From Bacteroidales bacterium (lineage in GTDB: Bacteria > Bacteroidota > Bacteroidia > Bacteroidales > JALTDM01), in assembly GCA_027073875.1 (NCBI GenBank), contig JALTEO010000102.1, positions 1-10,381 of the forward strand: DNA of 10,381 nt. Reading direction: 5' to 3'. Both the position numbers and the translations under genes were made by a program. Shown here piece after piece: positions 1-6,451 of this stretch (positions within the stretch are counted from its first letter, which is position 1; every line of letters begins with the position of its first letter). The notes beneath the pieces were generated by a model. It searched no databases. It was not told where the DNA came from and worked only from the letters and a program-made list of their open reading frames with translations.

Positions 1-22
1 CATTATTAGGCTTTTGTGCTTT

Positions 23-160
23 TTATTCGTCATTTTTTTCAAGGTAAATATCATCACTTAACTTTTTCAATGCTTTTAAACTATCTTTCTTATTCAGAAC
101 ATTCAACTGATATTCAGCAATATCATTAAGTTGCTTAAACCTTTCATTTTTAGGAATACC
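23..160 (-). other. Continuation of the KilA-N protein in the -1 frame
   Basis: Reading from the GGT codon at 160-158 in the -1 frame gives 45 codons and then TAA at 25-23. The residues include NERFKQLNDIAEYQLNVL followed by a charged tail ending EKNDE. The pattern ERxxxLNxIAxxQxxVL is what I recall at the C-terminus of intact KilA-N proteins of this type, so this stretch is very likely the true 3' end of the gene. Joined to residues 1-251, it gives a 296-residue protein, close to the family's usual length of roughly 270-300. The coding pattern is therefore intact on both sides of a single-base frame change. Confidence 0.75.
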
Positions 161-912
161 TTTTTTCGTATCATTTCAGCGTTCATACTTTCAATATTTG
201 AAAGAATAGCAAGTTCATTTATGCTTGCAATATCTCTAATATTCATTCCTTTTTTTGCAAGTTCAGGATTTGCTTCTCTCCAATCTTTTGCCGTGCATTT
301 AAAAAGAGCTACATTTAATAAATCAGCTTCTTCTGCATAACTCAACCATTCAGCATTTTTTGTATAGTTCTTTTTAGGTAAAATATAGTTTTTAACTGCG
401 TCAGTATGAAGATGATAATTTGCCTTACTTAATATTTGTTTTACATTCCACTCAATATTATATTGATTACTTTCTATTGCTTTAAATCTCTGATACTCTT
501 TTATTAAGTATAGTTTAAAAGTAGGACTTATTGCTGCACCAAATTCAAAAGCAATATCTCTATGAGCATAAGTTCCACCATATCTTCCGGATTTTGAAGT
601 TATTCCAATTGCATTTGTTTTTTCAATCCACTGTTTTGGGCTTAATACAAATGTTGGTAATCCTGCTTCTGATTTAAAGTGGTCAAATTCAACCACATTA
701 AAATTCGGGTTATATAACATTTCCCAAGTTCCAAGAAACTCAATTGTTGTTCGTGTTCTTATCCAATTTTTGATTATATCAGCGGCTCTATTATCTCCTT
801 TCTTTGCTTTTGCCATATCGGTTAAGCAAATAAAATCATCTTCATTAATTTTTGTTATTGATATTATCGCATTTTCTATTTCAAGTTTCTTTATCTTACT
901 CATATTTAACAT
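103..912 (-). CDS. KilA-N domain protein, frame broken near the 3' end
   Basis: The 269-residue frame resembles the KilA-N proteins common in Bacteroidota chromosomes and phages. KilA-N is a putative DNA-binding fold from phages and large DNA viruses; its role in bacteria is not established. The domain covers about residues 15-145, including CLTDMAKAKKGDN (29-41), the invariant-looking SGRYGGTYAHRDIAFEFG (108-125) and FKLYLIKEYQRFK. The second half has HTDAVKNYILP, EEADLLNVALF and ESMNAEMIR, as full-length relatives do. After K251 the frame leaves the family pattern and ends 18 residues later, while the expected C-terminus continues in the -1 frame to position 23 (see separate entry). The start is MLNM or the second Met at 903, which leaves 12 or 21 nt after the nupG stop. 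It is probably cotranscribed with nupG without functional relation. Family call is confident; function unknown. Confidence 0.85.
   Translation of the reverse strand: MLNMSKIKKLEIENAIISITKINEDDFICLTDMAKAKKGDNRAADIIKNWIRTRTTIEFLGTWEMLYNPNFNVVEFDHFKSEAGLPTFVLSPKQWIEKTNAIGITSKSGRYGGTYAHRDIAFEFGAAISPTFKLYLIKEYQRFKAIESNQYNIEWNVKQILSKANYHLHTDAVKNYILPKKNYTKNAEWLSYAEEADLLNVALFKCTAKDWREANPELAKKGMNIRDIASINELAILSNIESMNAEMIRKKVFLKMKGLSNLMILLNIS
160..166 (-). other. A AAA AAG heptamer at the frame change (possible -1 slippery site)
   Basis: On the minus strand the codons are CGA AAA AAG, so the last A of CGA and the next two codons form A AAA AAG, phased as X XXY YYZ. This is the strongly slippery heptamer known from E. 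coli dnaX and several IS elements. A -1 slip here continues at GGT and restores the family C-terminus exactly. I see no AGGAG-like stimulator 10-15 nt upstream. Two small AT-rich hairpins lie downstream, but farther away than usual. An undercalled A in a homopolymer would look identical. Confidence 0.5.
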
Positions 913-924
913 TTCCCAAAGTGG

Positions 925-2166
925 TTAATGCTTAATATCTTTTATTGCCTCAGGATTGTGCTTGTATTTGAATAATACCATAAACAATACCCCGATAATT
1001 AAGGCATATCCGGCAAAGGTTAACCATGTATAGTGCCAGTCAGTAACATTATTTTGAGTAAAATAATCGACCACTCTGCCACTAACCATACCACCGATAA
1101 AAGCACCAAGACCATTGGTCATAAGCATAAAAAGTCCTTGGGCACTGGCACGGATTTCGGGTTTAGCTTCCATTTCTACAAACAAAGAGCCGGAAATATT
1201 AAAAAAGTCAAATGCCATACCGTAAACAATCATGGAAAGTGCTAACATCCAAAAGCCGGGACCGGGATTACCAAATCCAAACAATCCGAAACGAAATACC
1301 CAAGCAAACATACTCATCAACATTACTTTCTTGATACCAAACCGCCGCAGGAAAAACGGGATAGTCAAAATAAATAATGTTTCCGATATTTGGGATACCG
1401 ACATTAAGATTCCCGGATGATTGACAGCAAAGGAGTCGGCATAATTCTTTGCAAAGTCATGTAAGAATGGTTCCCCAAAAGTATTGGTGATTTGCAGTGC
1501 CGCACCAAGTAACATAGCAAAAACAAAGAAAATAAGCATTTTCTTTTGTTTGAACAGCACAAAAGCGTCTAATCCCAGAGCCGACACTATCGAACCCTTT
1601 TTGCCTTTGCCTTCCGGTGGGCAAGCCGGCATGGTAAAGGCATACAGCCCCAGTAACAACGAAGCACCGGAACCGATATACAGCTGCATAGGACTAATTG
1701 TCCAATGTAAGAAATCAATTACCCACATGGCAACAATAAAACCAATTGTGCCCCAAACCCTTATTGGTGGGAAGTCTTTTACAATATTATAACCTTTTTG
1801 CTCCAATACAATGTACGATACTGTATTATCAAGCCCAATGGTTGGCATATAAAACATTGAAATTAAAAGCATTATAATATACATAGAACCAAAGTCAGTT
1901 ACCTGAGCAGCCAAATAAAGTAATACTGCACCAATAATGTGACTAAGACCATAGACCCGTTCGGCATTTATCCATTTATCGGCAACAATGCCCATAAGTG
2001 CCGGCATAAACAACGAAGCAATACCCATTGTGGCATAGATGGTCCCTACCTCTCCACCCGAAAAATGGAGTGTATTTATCATATATCCACCCAAAGAAAT
2101 CAGCCATGCTCCCCACACAAAAAATTGCAGGAAGTTCATCAAAATTAATCGTAATTTGATACTCAT
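925..2166 (-). CDS. nupG: NupG-type nucleoside:H+ symporter (MFS)
   Basis: An inner-membrane importer of nucleosides driven by proton symport, in the nucleoside:H+ symporter family of the MFS. The 413 residues align closely with remembered E. coli NupG (418 aa) along the whole length, with about 12 hydrophobic segments and a central cytoplasmic loop near 180-208. Diagnostic stretches are FMPALMGIVADKW (53-65), DFPPIRVWGTIGF (131-143), ALQITNTFG (223-231), SQISETLFILTIPFF (258-272), YGMAFDFFNISGS (315-327) and IRASAQGLFMLMTNG (338-352). R136, T140, F143, Q225, N228, Q259 and E262 fall where NupG has substrate-contacting residues, as I recall its structure. MSIKLRLILMNFLQF matches the NupG N-terminus, supporting this start. 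The KilA-N gene follows 12 nt downstream. A perfect 7-bp dyad lies just upstream. Confidence 0.93.
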   Translation of the reverse strand: MSIKLRLILMNFLQFFVWGAWLISLGGYMINTLHFSGGEVGTIYATMGIASLFMPALMGIVADKWINAERVYGLSHIIGAVLLYLAAQVTDFGSMYIIMLLISMFYMPTIGLDNTVSYIVLEQKGYNIVKDFPPIRVWGTIGFIVAMWVIDFLHWTISPMQLYIGSGASLLLGLYAFTMPACPPEGKGKKGSIVSALGLDAFVLFKQKKMLIFFVFAMLLGAALQITNTFGEPFLHDFAKNYADSFAVNHPGILMSVSQISETLFILTIPFFLRRFGIKKVMLMSMFAWVFRFGLFGFGNPGPGFWMLALSMIVYGMAFDFFNISGSLFVEMEAKPEIRASAQGLFMLMTNGLGAFIGGMVSGRVVDYFTQNNVTDWHYTWLTFAGYALIIGVLFMVLFKYKHNPEAIKDIKH

Positions 2167-2184
2167 AAGACAAAGGTTTGCTTA

Positions 2185-2200
2185 AATATTGTGCAATATT
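2185..2200. promoter_or_regulatory. Palindrome upstream of nupG, possible operator
   Basis: The 16-bp sequence AATATTGTGCAATATT is a 7-bp perfect inverted repeat (AATATTG / CAATATT) around a 2-bp centre. It lies 18 to 34 nt upstream of the nupG start codon, where a regulator could block or assist transcription. No run of T follows and the loop would be only 2 nt, so a dimeric protein site fits better than a terminator. A poor -7-like element, AACCTTTG (minus strand, 2171-2178), lies between it and the gene. The regulator is unknown, and AT-rich dyads also occur by chance. Confidence 0.35.
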
Positions 2201-2259
2201 AAAAATTAAACTCTCAAATAATGGGTTTTTTATGTATTTTTCTTTTGCCCAAGATTATT

Positions 2260-2868
2260 TTATAGCTGTCCGTTTTCAATCCGGATTAAAATCTCTTCAA
2301 TATATTTATCTTCTTCCTTTGCATCGTACTCATCTTTAAGGTTCTCGCCAAAAACACGGGCTACTGACTGCCATACGAAAGCTGATAACGATCCACGAAA
2401 CTGTTTTATCAGGTCATAGGAAGTATTATTTGTTTCGCGATCTATTAACTTTATCAATAATCGTCCTTGCGATATGGTTAAGTTAGTAAGTTCCGGACCA
2501 TATTCTTTTTTCAAAATTCGCTCCTGTTGTTTCAAATATTTCCGTCTGGCTTTTTTGTCGGGGATTTTTTTAAGATGTTGATTAATTACAAAAAGTTTTG
2601 TTTGTGCAATTTTAGCGTATGGCAATACCTTTTTTATGTTTCGTACCAATCGCGTATATCGTCGTCTTTCCCGTTCATTCTTAAAAACTCGTGGCGGGAT
2701 TATTGTTACTGTACGCAAACGAATGTATGGCATTGTGTCGCCATTGATTACAGCCAAATAAACTAAATAACCGTGCTTTGGTTTTGTAGGTGGTTGAATT
2801 ATTGTGTCCTGCCCCCAAAAGGATAACGAGATACAGAATAATATGCTAAAAATCAACCACTTCTTCAT
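2260..2868 (-). CDS. DUF4294 family exported protein
   Basis: A 202-residue protein of unknown function found mainly in Bacteroidota. A short basic start and hydrophobic core (MKKWLIFSILFCISLSFWG) make an N-terminal signal peptide with likely cleavage near residue 19-20, so the mature protein should be in the periplasm or at the outer membrane. The family pattern is visible as GDTMPYIRLRTVTI (about 44-57), then a long, very basic helical region with RRRYTRLVRNIKKVLPYAKIA and paired KKIPDKKARRKYLK. A further region near SQGRLLIKLIDRETN and SAFVWQSVARVFG completes it; the C-terminus is acidic. It follows biotin carboxylase after 111 nt that contain a terminator-like hairpin, so it may be transcribed separately, and it precedes nupG by 93 nt. 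I see no catalytic motif. Confidence 0.85.
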   Translation of the reverse strand: MKKWLIFSILFCISLSFWGQDTIIQPPTKPKHGYLVYLAVINGDTMPYIRLRTVTIIPPRVFKNERERRRYTRLVRNIKKVLPYAKIAQTKLFVINQHLKKIPDKKARRKYLKQQERILKKEYGPELTNLTISQGRLLIKLIDRETNNTSYDLIKQFRGSLSAFVWQSVARVFGENLKDEYDAKEEDKYIEEILIRIENGQL

Positions 2869-2905
2869 AATAGAATATTACAGGTGCGTAAGAACGCCTT
2901 TCTAT

Positions 2906-2938
2906 AAAAACTTTTGGTAACCTGAATTATTTTACCAA
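2906..2938 (-). terminator. Probable intrinsic terminator after the biotin carboxylase gene
   Basis: On the minus strand TTGGTAA (2938-2932) and TTACCAA (2920-2914) form a perfect 7-bp stem with an 11-nt loop. After AAG comes a run of five T (2910-2906). It starts about 41 nt past the biotin carboxylase stop, at the end of the four-gene run. The stem is AT-rich and the T run short, so it would be a weak terminator. Confidence 0.4.
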
Positions 2939-2979
2939 GAACGATAAATTATACTGAAAGAAATCAGGTATGCCAATAA

Positions 2980-4467
2980 TTATCGGATTCGTTTTGTTCG
3001 CCATGCCGATAATGGTTGCTTATTGTCTTTATACGCCTTTTTATATTTTTGTTTTTCTGATTCCATATGGCTTCCTGCGAAAACAGCCGCTACTTCGGAA
3101 ACTTCTTTCTGGTATTCAAAAAGATGATCGGGGGAAAAATGATTTTGAACAAAATGTGTATCAAATTTTCCCGAAATAAAGGCATCATGGGTCATTACAA
3201 ACCTACCGAAAGGAAGTGTTGTATTAATTCCCATAATTCTGTAGTTGTCAATGGCATCTATCATTTTGCTGATAGCATCTTTTCTGTCTTTTCCGTGAAC
3301 TATCAGTTTGGAAATCATAGGGTCGTAATATATGGGAATATCCATTCCTTCTTCAAATCCGTCATCTATGCGAACACCTTCTGCTTGTGGTTGCCTGTAA
3401 ATATATAATTTTCCAATATCGGGCAAAAAGTTATTTGTCGGGTCTTCGGCATATACTCGCACTTCAATGGCATGTCCGTTAATTTTCAAGTCTTCTTGCT
3501 TAAAACTCAATGGCTTTCCTTCTGCTACCGTAATCTGTTCTTTCACAAGGTCTATGCCCGTAATCATTTCTGTAACCGGATGTTCTACTTGCAGTCGTGT
3601 ATTCATTTCCAAAAAATAGAAATTCATACCGGCATCCATCAAAAATTCAACGGTGCCGGCACCTACATAATTACAAGCTCTGGCAACATTAATTGCTGTT
3701 TCGCCCATTTTTTTACGCATCTCCGGCGACAATAGTGATGATGGAGCTTCTTCAATTACTTTTTGGTGACGGCGTTGTATAGAACATTCCCGTTCAAACA
3801 AATAGGTAATGTTGCCGTGTGTGTCTGCCATTATCTGAATTTCAATATGACGCGGTTGGTCAACATACCGTTCCATAAAAACAGCATTATTGCCAAATGC
3901 CGATTGTGCTTCGTTCATTGCCATATGAATTTGTTCTTCAAATTCTTCGGGCTTATGAACAATTCGCATTCCTTTGCCACCACCGCCTGCAGATGCTTTG
4001 ATAAGAATGGGGTAGCCAATTTCCGTTGCAATTTTTTTGGCTTCTTCAATGTCGGTAATTGCTGTATCTGTTCCGGGAACCATTGGTACACCAAAAGCTT
4101 TTACGGCATGTTTAGCAGCCAGCTTATCGCCCATTATCCGCATTGCTTCGGGCTTAGGTCCAATGAAAGTAATACCGTTTTTTTCAACTTGCTCTGCAAA
4201 TTCTGCATTTTCAGACAAAAAACCATAGCCGGGATGAATACCATCGACACCTATTTTTTTGGCTTCTTCAATAATTTTATCTCCTAACAAATAAGATTGG
4301 TTAGATGGTGGAGGTCCGATACAAATTGCTTCGTCAGCAAATTTTACAAAAGGAGCATTATGGTCGGCTTCCGAATAGACAGCGACCGATTTTATGCCGA
4401 GTTCGCGAATAGAACGCATAACTCGTAAAGCAATTTCGCCACGGTTGGCAACTAAAATCTTTTTCAT
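2980..4467 (-). CDS. accC: Biotin carboxylase (acetyl-/acyl-CoA carboxylase subunit)
   Basis: It carboxylates biotin on a carrier protein using ATP and bicarbonate, the first half-reaction of acetyl-CoA or propionyl-CoA carboxylase, in the cytoplasm. The 495 residues show the N-terminal fold (KKILVANRGEIALRVMRS, 2-19), the HPGYGFLSENAEF segment (78-90) and the ATP-grasp core with KASAGGGGKGM (157-167). Next are the bicarbonate/biotin region ECSIQRRHQKVIEEAPS (227-243), the metal-binding EMNTRLQVEHPVTE (287-300) and GHAIEVRVYAEDP with R337. By comparison with E. coli AccC, K115, K157, E287 and R291 are in catalytic positions. It exceeds E. coli AccC (449 aa) by about 45 residues, mostly a basic C-terminal tail, as in the longer acyl-CoA carboxylase subunits of Bacteroidota. 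No biotin carrier or carboxyltransferase gene is in the window, so the acyl substrate is uncertain. Its start is 12 nt after the preceding lipoprotein gene. Confidence 0.93.
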   Translation of the reverse strand: MKKILVANRGEIALRVMRSIRELGIKSVAVYSEADHNAPFVKFADEAICIGPPPSNQSYLLGDKIIEEAKKIGVDGIHPGYGFLSENAEFAEQVEKNGITFIGPKPEAMRIMGDKLAAKHAVKAFGVPMVPGTDTAITDIEEAKKIATEIGYPILIKASAGGGGKGMRIVHKPEEFEEQIHMAMNEAQSAFGNNAVFMERYVDQPRHIEIQIMADTHGNITYLFERECSIQRRHQKVIEEAPSSLLSPEMRKKMGETAINVARACNYVGAGTVEFLMDAGMNFYFLEMNTRLQVEHPVTEMITGIDLVKEQITVAEGKPLSFKQEDLKINGHAIEVRVYAEDPTNNFLPDIGKLYIYRQPQAEGVRIDDGFEEGMDIPIYYDPMISKLIVHGKDRKDAISKMIDAIDNYRIMGINTTLPFGRFVMTHDAFISGKFDTHFVQNHFSPDHLFEYQKEVSEVAAVFAGSHMESEKQKYKKAYKDNKQPLSAWRTKRIR

Positions 4468-4479
4468 TTCTTTTTTTAT

Positions 4480-4710
4480 TTAGTCACAAACATATTCTGT
4501 TACAATTCCTTGATTATCTGTATCTGATTTGCCGTCAACAGCATCTAAATCTTCACCACAGTATTCTTGGGGAGCAGATATTGATGTATCTCCATTTTGT
4601 GTATCAATTGTATAAATTTTACAATTGGCACAATCAGGTTGGCAAGAACTTAAAAAAAGACTTGCCGAAAAGAATAAAACAACTACAAAAGGTAAAATTA
4701 ATTTATTCAT
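4480..4710 (-). CDS. Small cysteine-rich lipoprotein, hypothetical
   Basis: A 76-residue exported protein of unknown function. MNKLILPFVVVLFFSASLFLSSC is a signal peptide ending in the lipobox LSSC, so C23 should be the lipidated residue and the mature protein about 54 residues. Four more cysteines (C27, C30, C50, C75) could form two disulfides. The pattern is CANC near the start, EYCGEDL in the middle and YVCD at the extreme C-terminus; the mature part is acidic with many Asp. I recall similar small lipoproteins with paired cysteines in other Bacteroidota but no function for them. It sits between lipA (28 nt) and biotin carboxylase (12 nt) on the same strand, so it is probably in their transcript. 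The signal sequence and operon position make it a real gene despite its size. Confidence 0.75.
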   Translation of the reverse strand: MNKLILPFVVVLFFSASLFLSSCQPDCANCKIYTIDTQNGDTSISAPQEYCGEDLDAVDGKSDTDNQGIVTEYVCD

Positions 4711-4738
4711 GCTATAAAATTTTGTCCAAAACTAATCA

Positions 4739-5617
4739 TTATTGTTTGACTTGCAAAAAATCTTCTTTTCCCACATGTTTTTCCGCATGATAAGATGACC
4801 GGACAAGTGAACCACTTTCCACAAAATCAAAACCTTTGGATAGTGCAACTTCCCGATGTCTGTTAAATTCTTCTTCCGAAATAAATTTTTCGACCGGCAA
4901 ATTTTGTGGTGTTGGTTGGAGGTATTGTCCAATTGTAATTATTTTACAATTTATTGCCAATAAATCATCCATTGTTTGGTCAATTTCTTCAGTTGTCTCA
5001 CCCATACCCAACATAATACCCGATTTGGTGGTAATTCCATTTTCTTGTAAATATTTTAGTACTGCCAAACTCCTGTCGTATTTTGCCCGAGAACGAATTT
5101 TAGGTGTCAGTCGCCTGACTGTTTCTAAATTATGTGAAACTATTTCGGGGTGAACGGCAATAATTTTGTCGAGTGCCGATTTATCGAAATTAAAATCAGG
5201 AATCAGTGTTTCCAATGATGTTTTTGGATTTTGCCGGCGAATTTCTTTAATTGTCTCTGCCCAAAATCCGGCACCGTAATCGGGCAAATCGTCACGGTCA
5301 ACGGAGGTAATAACACAATGCGACAAGCCCATCAGCCGGATAGATTCTGCAATTTGTTTTGGTTCATTTTCGTCCGGTGGAAGAGGTCTTCCCGTAGGAA
5401 CGGAACAAAATCTACAAGCACGCGTGCAAATATTTCCGAGAATCATCAAAGTAGCTGTACCGTTGCCCCAGCACTCCGAAAGATTTGGACAGTGTCCGCT
5501 TTCACAAATTGTGTGTAAGTGATGCTGGTGAACAATATTCTTAATTTGAATATACTTTTTCCCGCCGGGTAATTTTATTTTTGGTTTGTGGGGATCAATT
5601 TTCCGTTTTGCTGACAT
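4739..5617 (-). CDS. lipA: Lipoyl synthase
   Basis: A radical SAM enzyme that inserts two sulfurs at C6 and C8 of octanoyl groups bound to lipoyl domains, completing the lipoyl cofactor of 2-oxoacid dehydrogenases and the glycine cleavage H protein. It acts in the cytoplasm. The auxiliary [4Fe-4S] cluster, which is sacrificed as sulfur donor, is bound by C38, C43 and C49 in CESGHCPNLSECW. The radical SAM cluster is bound by C64, C68 and C71 in CTRACRFC. The RSSYHAEKH motif (273-281) supplies the family's unusual serine ligand. HCVITSVDRDDLPDYGA, NLETVRRLTPKIR and KSGIMLGMGET are typical LipA core segments. At 292 residues it has normal bacterial length, and no key residue is missing. The gene begins 4 nt after the stop of the barrel-like gene. 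lipB is not in the window. Confidence 0.97.
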   Translation of the reverse strand: MSAKRKIDPHKPKIKLPGGKKYIQIKNIVHQHHLHTICESGHCPNLSECWGNGTATLMILGNICTRACRFCSVPTGRPLPPDENEPKQIAESIRLMGLSHCVITSVDRDDLPDYGAGFWAETIKEIRRQNPKTSLETLIPDFNFDKSALDKIIAVHPEIVSHNLETVRRLTPKIRSRAKYDRSLAVLKYLQENGITTKSGIMLGMGETTEEIDQTMDDLLAINCKIITIGQYLQPTPQNLPVEKFISEEEFNRHREVALSKGFDFVESGSLVRSSYHAEKHVGKEDFLQVKQ

Positions 5618-5621
5618 AGGT

Positions 5622-6386
5622 TTACTGTTTATTTAATCTGGTATTGATAATTTTTCCAAATCGGTAAGCGACAAAGATAGAGAAGAAAAGCCGGGAATTT
5701 TTCTCTGTTGCCATAATTTCCATTTCTTGTAAAAAACCGTCGAGTTGTGCACCACATTCCAAGCGGTTAATAATGAAGTCGGATTCGCCGAAATCAAAAT
5801 CTACCGTGAAGCGGGCAAATCCGCCAAGACGAAGTTGTGTTTTGTTAATTCCTTCAAAATAAGATGCTTTACCATAAATATCATTTACCCTGTGAATTGA
5901 ATAGTTAAATCGTTTTGTTTGAAGAGTATAAATTCCCGGTATAGAAGTAGGATAAAGTACCTGATAGTAAATAGGTTTTAAGATACCGATATTAGGACCA
6001 ATTTGCAAATGATAGCCAATCCCGATGCCTCCTTTATCGAATTTGTCAAATACTATTTTGTGAAACCCGAAAGAAACTTTTAGTGTATAAAAGTTATTCA
6101 TTTTTCCGAAAATAAATTTCTTTGGATTATCGAGATATGGATTGCTGGTACGAATTTCTTTGGGATGTTTTATTTCAGTTAAATCTATTGAAAAAGTGGC
6201 ACGCCGAAAACCGTCTAATCGTTTACCATAGGAATAATTTATACCGTATCCGTTGGAATTTAAGAATATGGCAAAAGTACTTTCGTTAAAATTAAAAGTT
6301 TGATGTTTTTGTATTTCTCCTTGTCCAAAAACATTTCCGTTCAAGGAAATAATAAGGACGGAGATATAAACAAGGTTTTTTGCCAT
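5622..6386 (-). CDS. Exported, probable outer-membrane beta-barrel protein
   Basis: A 254-residue protein of unknown function. The N-terminus MAKNLVYISVLIISLNGNVFGQ is a signal peptide with probable cleavage after FG or GQ at about residue 22. The rest has many alternating hydrophobic/aromatic stretches with glycines (FAIFLNSNGYGINYSYGKR, FYTLKVSFGFH, GGIGIGYHLQIG, LRLGGFARFTVDFDFG). It ends with a strand-like segment (RLFFSIFVAYRFGKI), all typical of outer-membrane barrels. Only about eight to ten strands would fit. The pattern IKHPKEIRTSNPY and a late IMATE...FFSIFVAYRFGK recall a conserved Bacteroidota protein I have seen only as hypothetical. It ends 4 nt before lipA, so the two are almost certainly cotranscribed, though a direct functional link is unproven. 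A TAATTTTG element lies 17 nt upstream of its start. Confidence 0.75.
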   Translation of the reverse strand: MAKNLVYISVLIISLNGNVFGQGEIQKHQTFNFNESTFAIFLNSNGYGINYSYGKRLDGFRRATFSIDLTEIKHPKEIRTSNPYLDNPKKFIFGKMNNFYTLKVSFGFHKIVFDKFDKGGIGIGYHLQIGPNIGILKPIYYQVLYPTSIPGIYTLQTKRFNYSIHRVNDIYGKASYFEGINKTQLRLGGFARFTVDFDFGESDFIINRLECGAQLDGFLQEMEIMATEKNSRLFFSIFVAYRFGKIINTRLNKQ

Positions 6387-6403
6387 TTGTTATAAATAAG
6401 GCA

Positions 6404-6411
6404 CAAAATTA
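6404..6411 (-). promoter_or_regulatory. TAATTTTG, possible -7 element for the barrel-lipA-accC operon
   Basis: The minus-strand sequence TAATTTTG fits the Bacteroidota -7 consensus TAnnTTTG. It lies 17 nt upstream of the first gene of the probable operon, in the 65-bp gap after the preceding gene. No TTTG or TTG is found about 19-22 nt farther upstream, so the promoter match is only half complete, and such an 8-mer is easily met by chance in AT-rich DNA. Confidence 0.3.
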
Positions 6412-6451
6412 CAATTTTTTGATAACTCAGATTATTAAAATATCCCTCAAG

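Noticed and set aside
131..340. A 69-codon plus-strand frame with a hydrophobic start, opposite the KilA-N gene.
   Set aside because: The overlapping minus-strand frame is clearly conserved KilA-N sequence, and the apparent signal-like start is a by-product of AT-rich antisense codons.
23..912. Reading the KilA-N gene as part of a prophage or defence island.
   Set aside because: Its neighbours are ordinary metabolic genes and no phage, toxin or recombinase gene is seen. The region beyond position 1 is not visible, so an island to the left cannot be excluded.
1484..1792. A 102-codon plus-strand frame opposite nupG, and similar shorter ones at 1033-1420 and 1939-2148.
   Set aside because: They are antisense to conserved transporter codons, with no recognisable protein features.
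2886..2897. Small GC-containing hairpin GCGT-AAGA-ACGC just upstream of the DUF4294 start.
   Set aside because: The stem is only 4 bp (5 with a bulge) and no T run follows on either strand; it is compatible with chance.
3763..4287. A 174-codon plus-strand frame opposite the biotin carboxylase gene.
   Set aside because: It lies wholly antisense to a strongly conserved gene. Its translation is rich in Cys, Phe, His and Asn without domain pattern, as expected for a shadow frame.
4612..4644. CxxxCxxC pattern (C23, C27, C30) in the small lipoprotein, which resembles a radical SAM cluster motif beside lipA.
   Set aside because: It follows a signal peptide, and C23 is the lipobox cysteine; the protein is exported and far too small to be a radical SAM enzyme.
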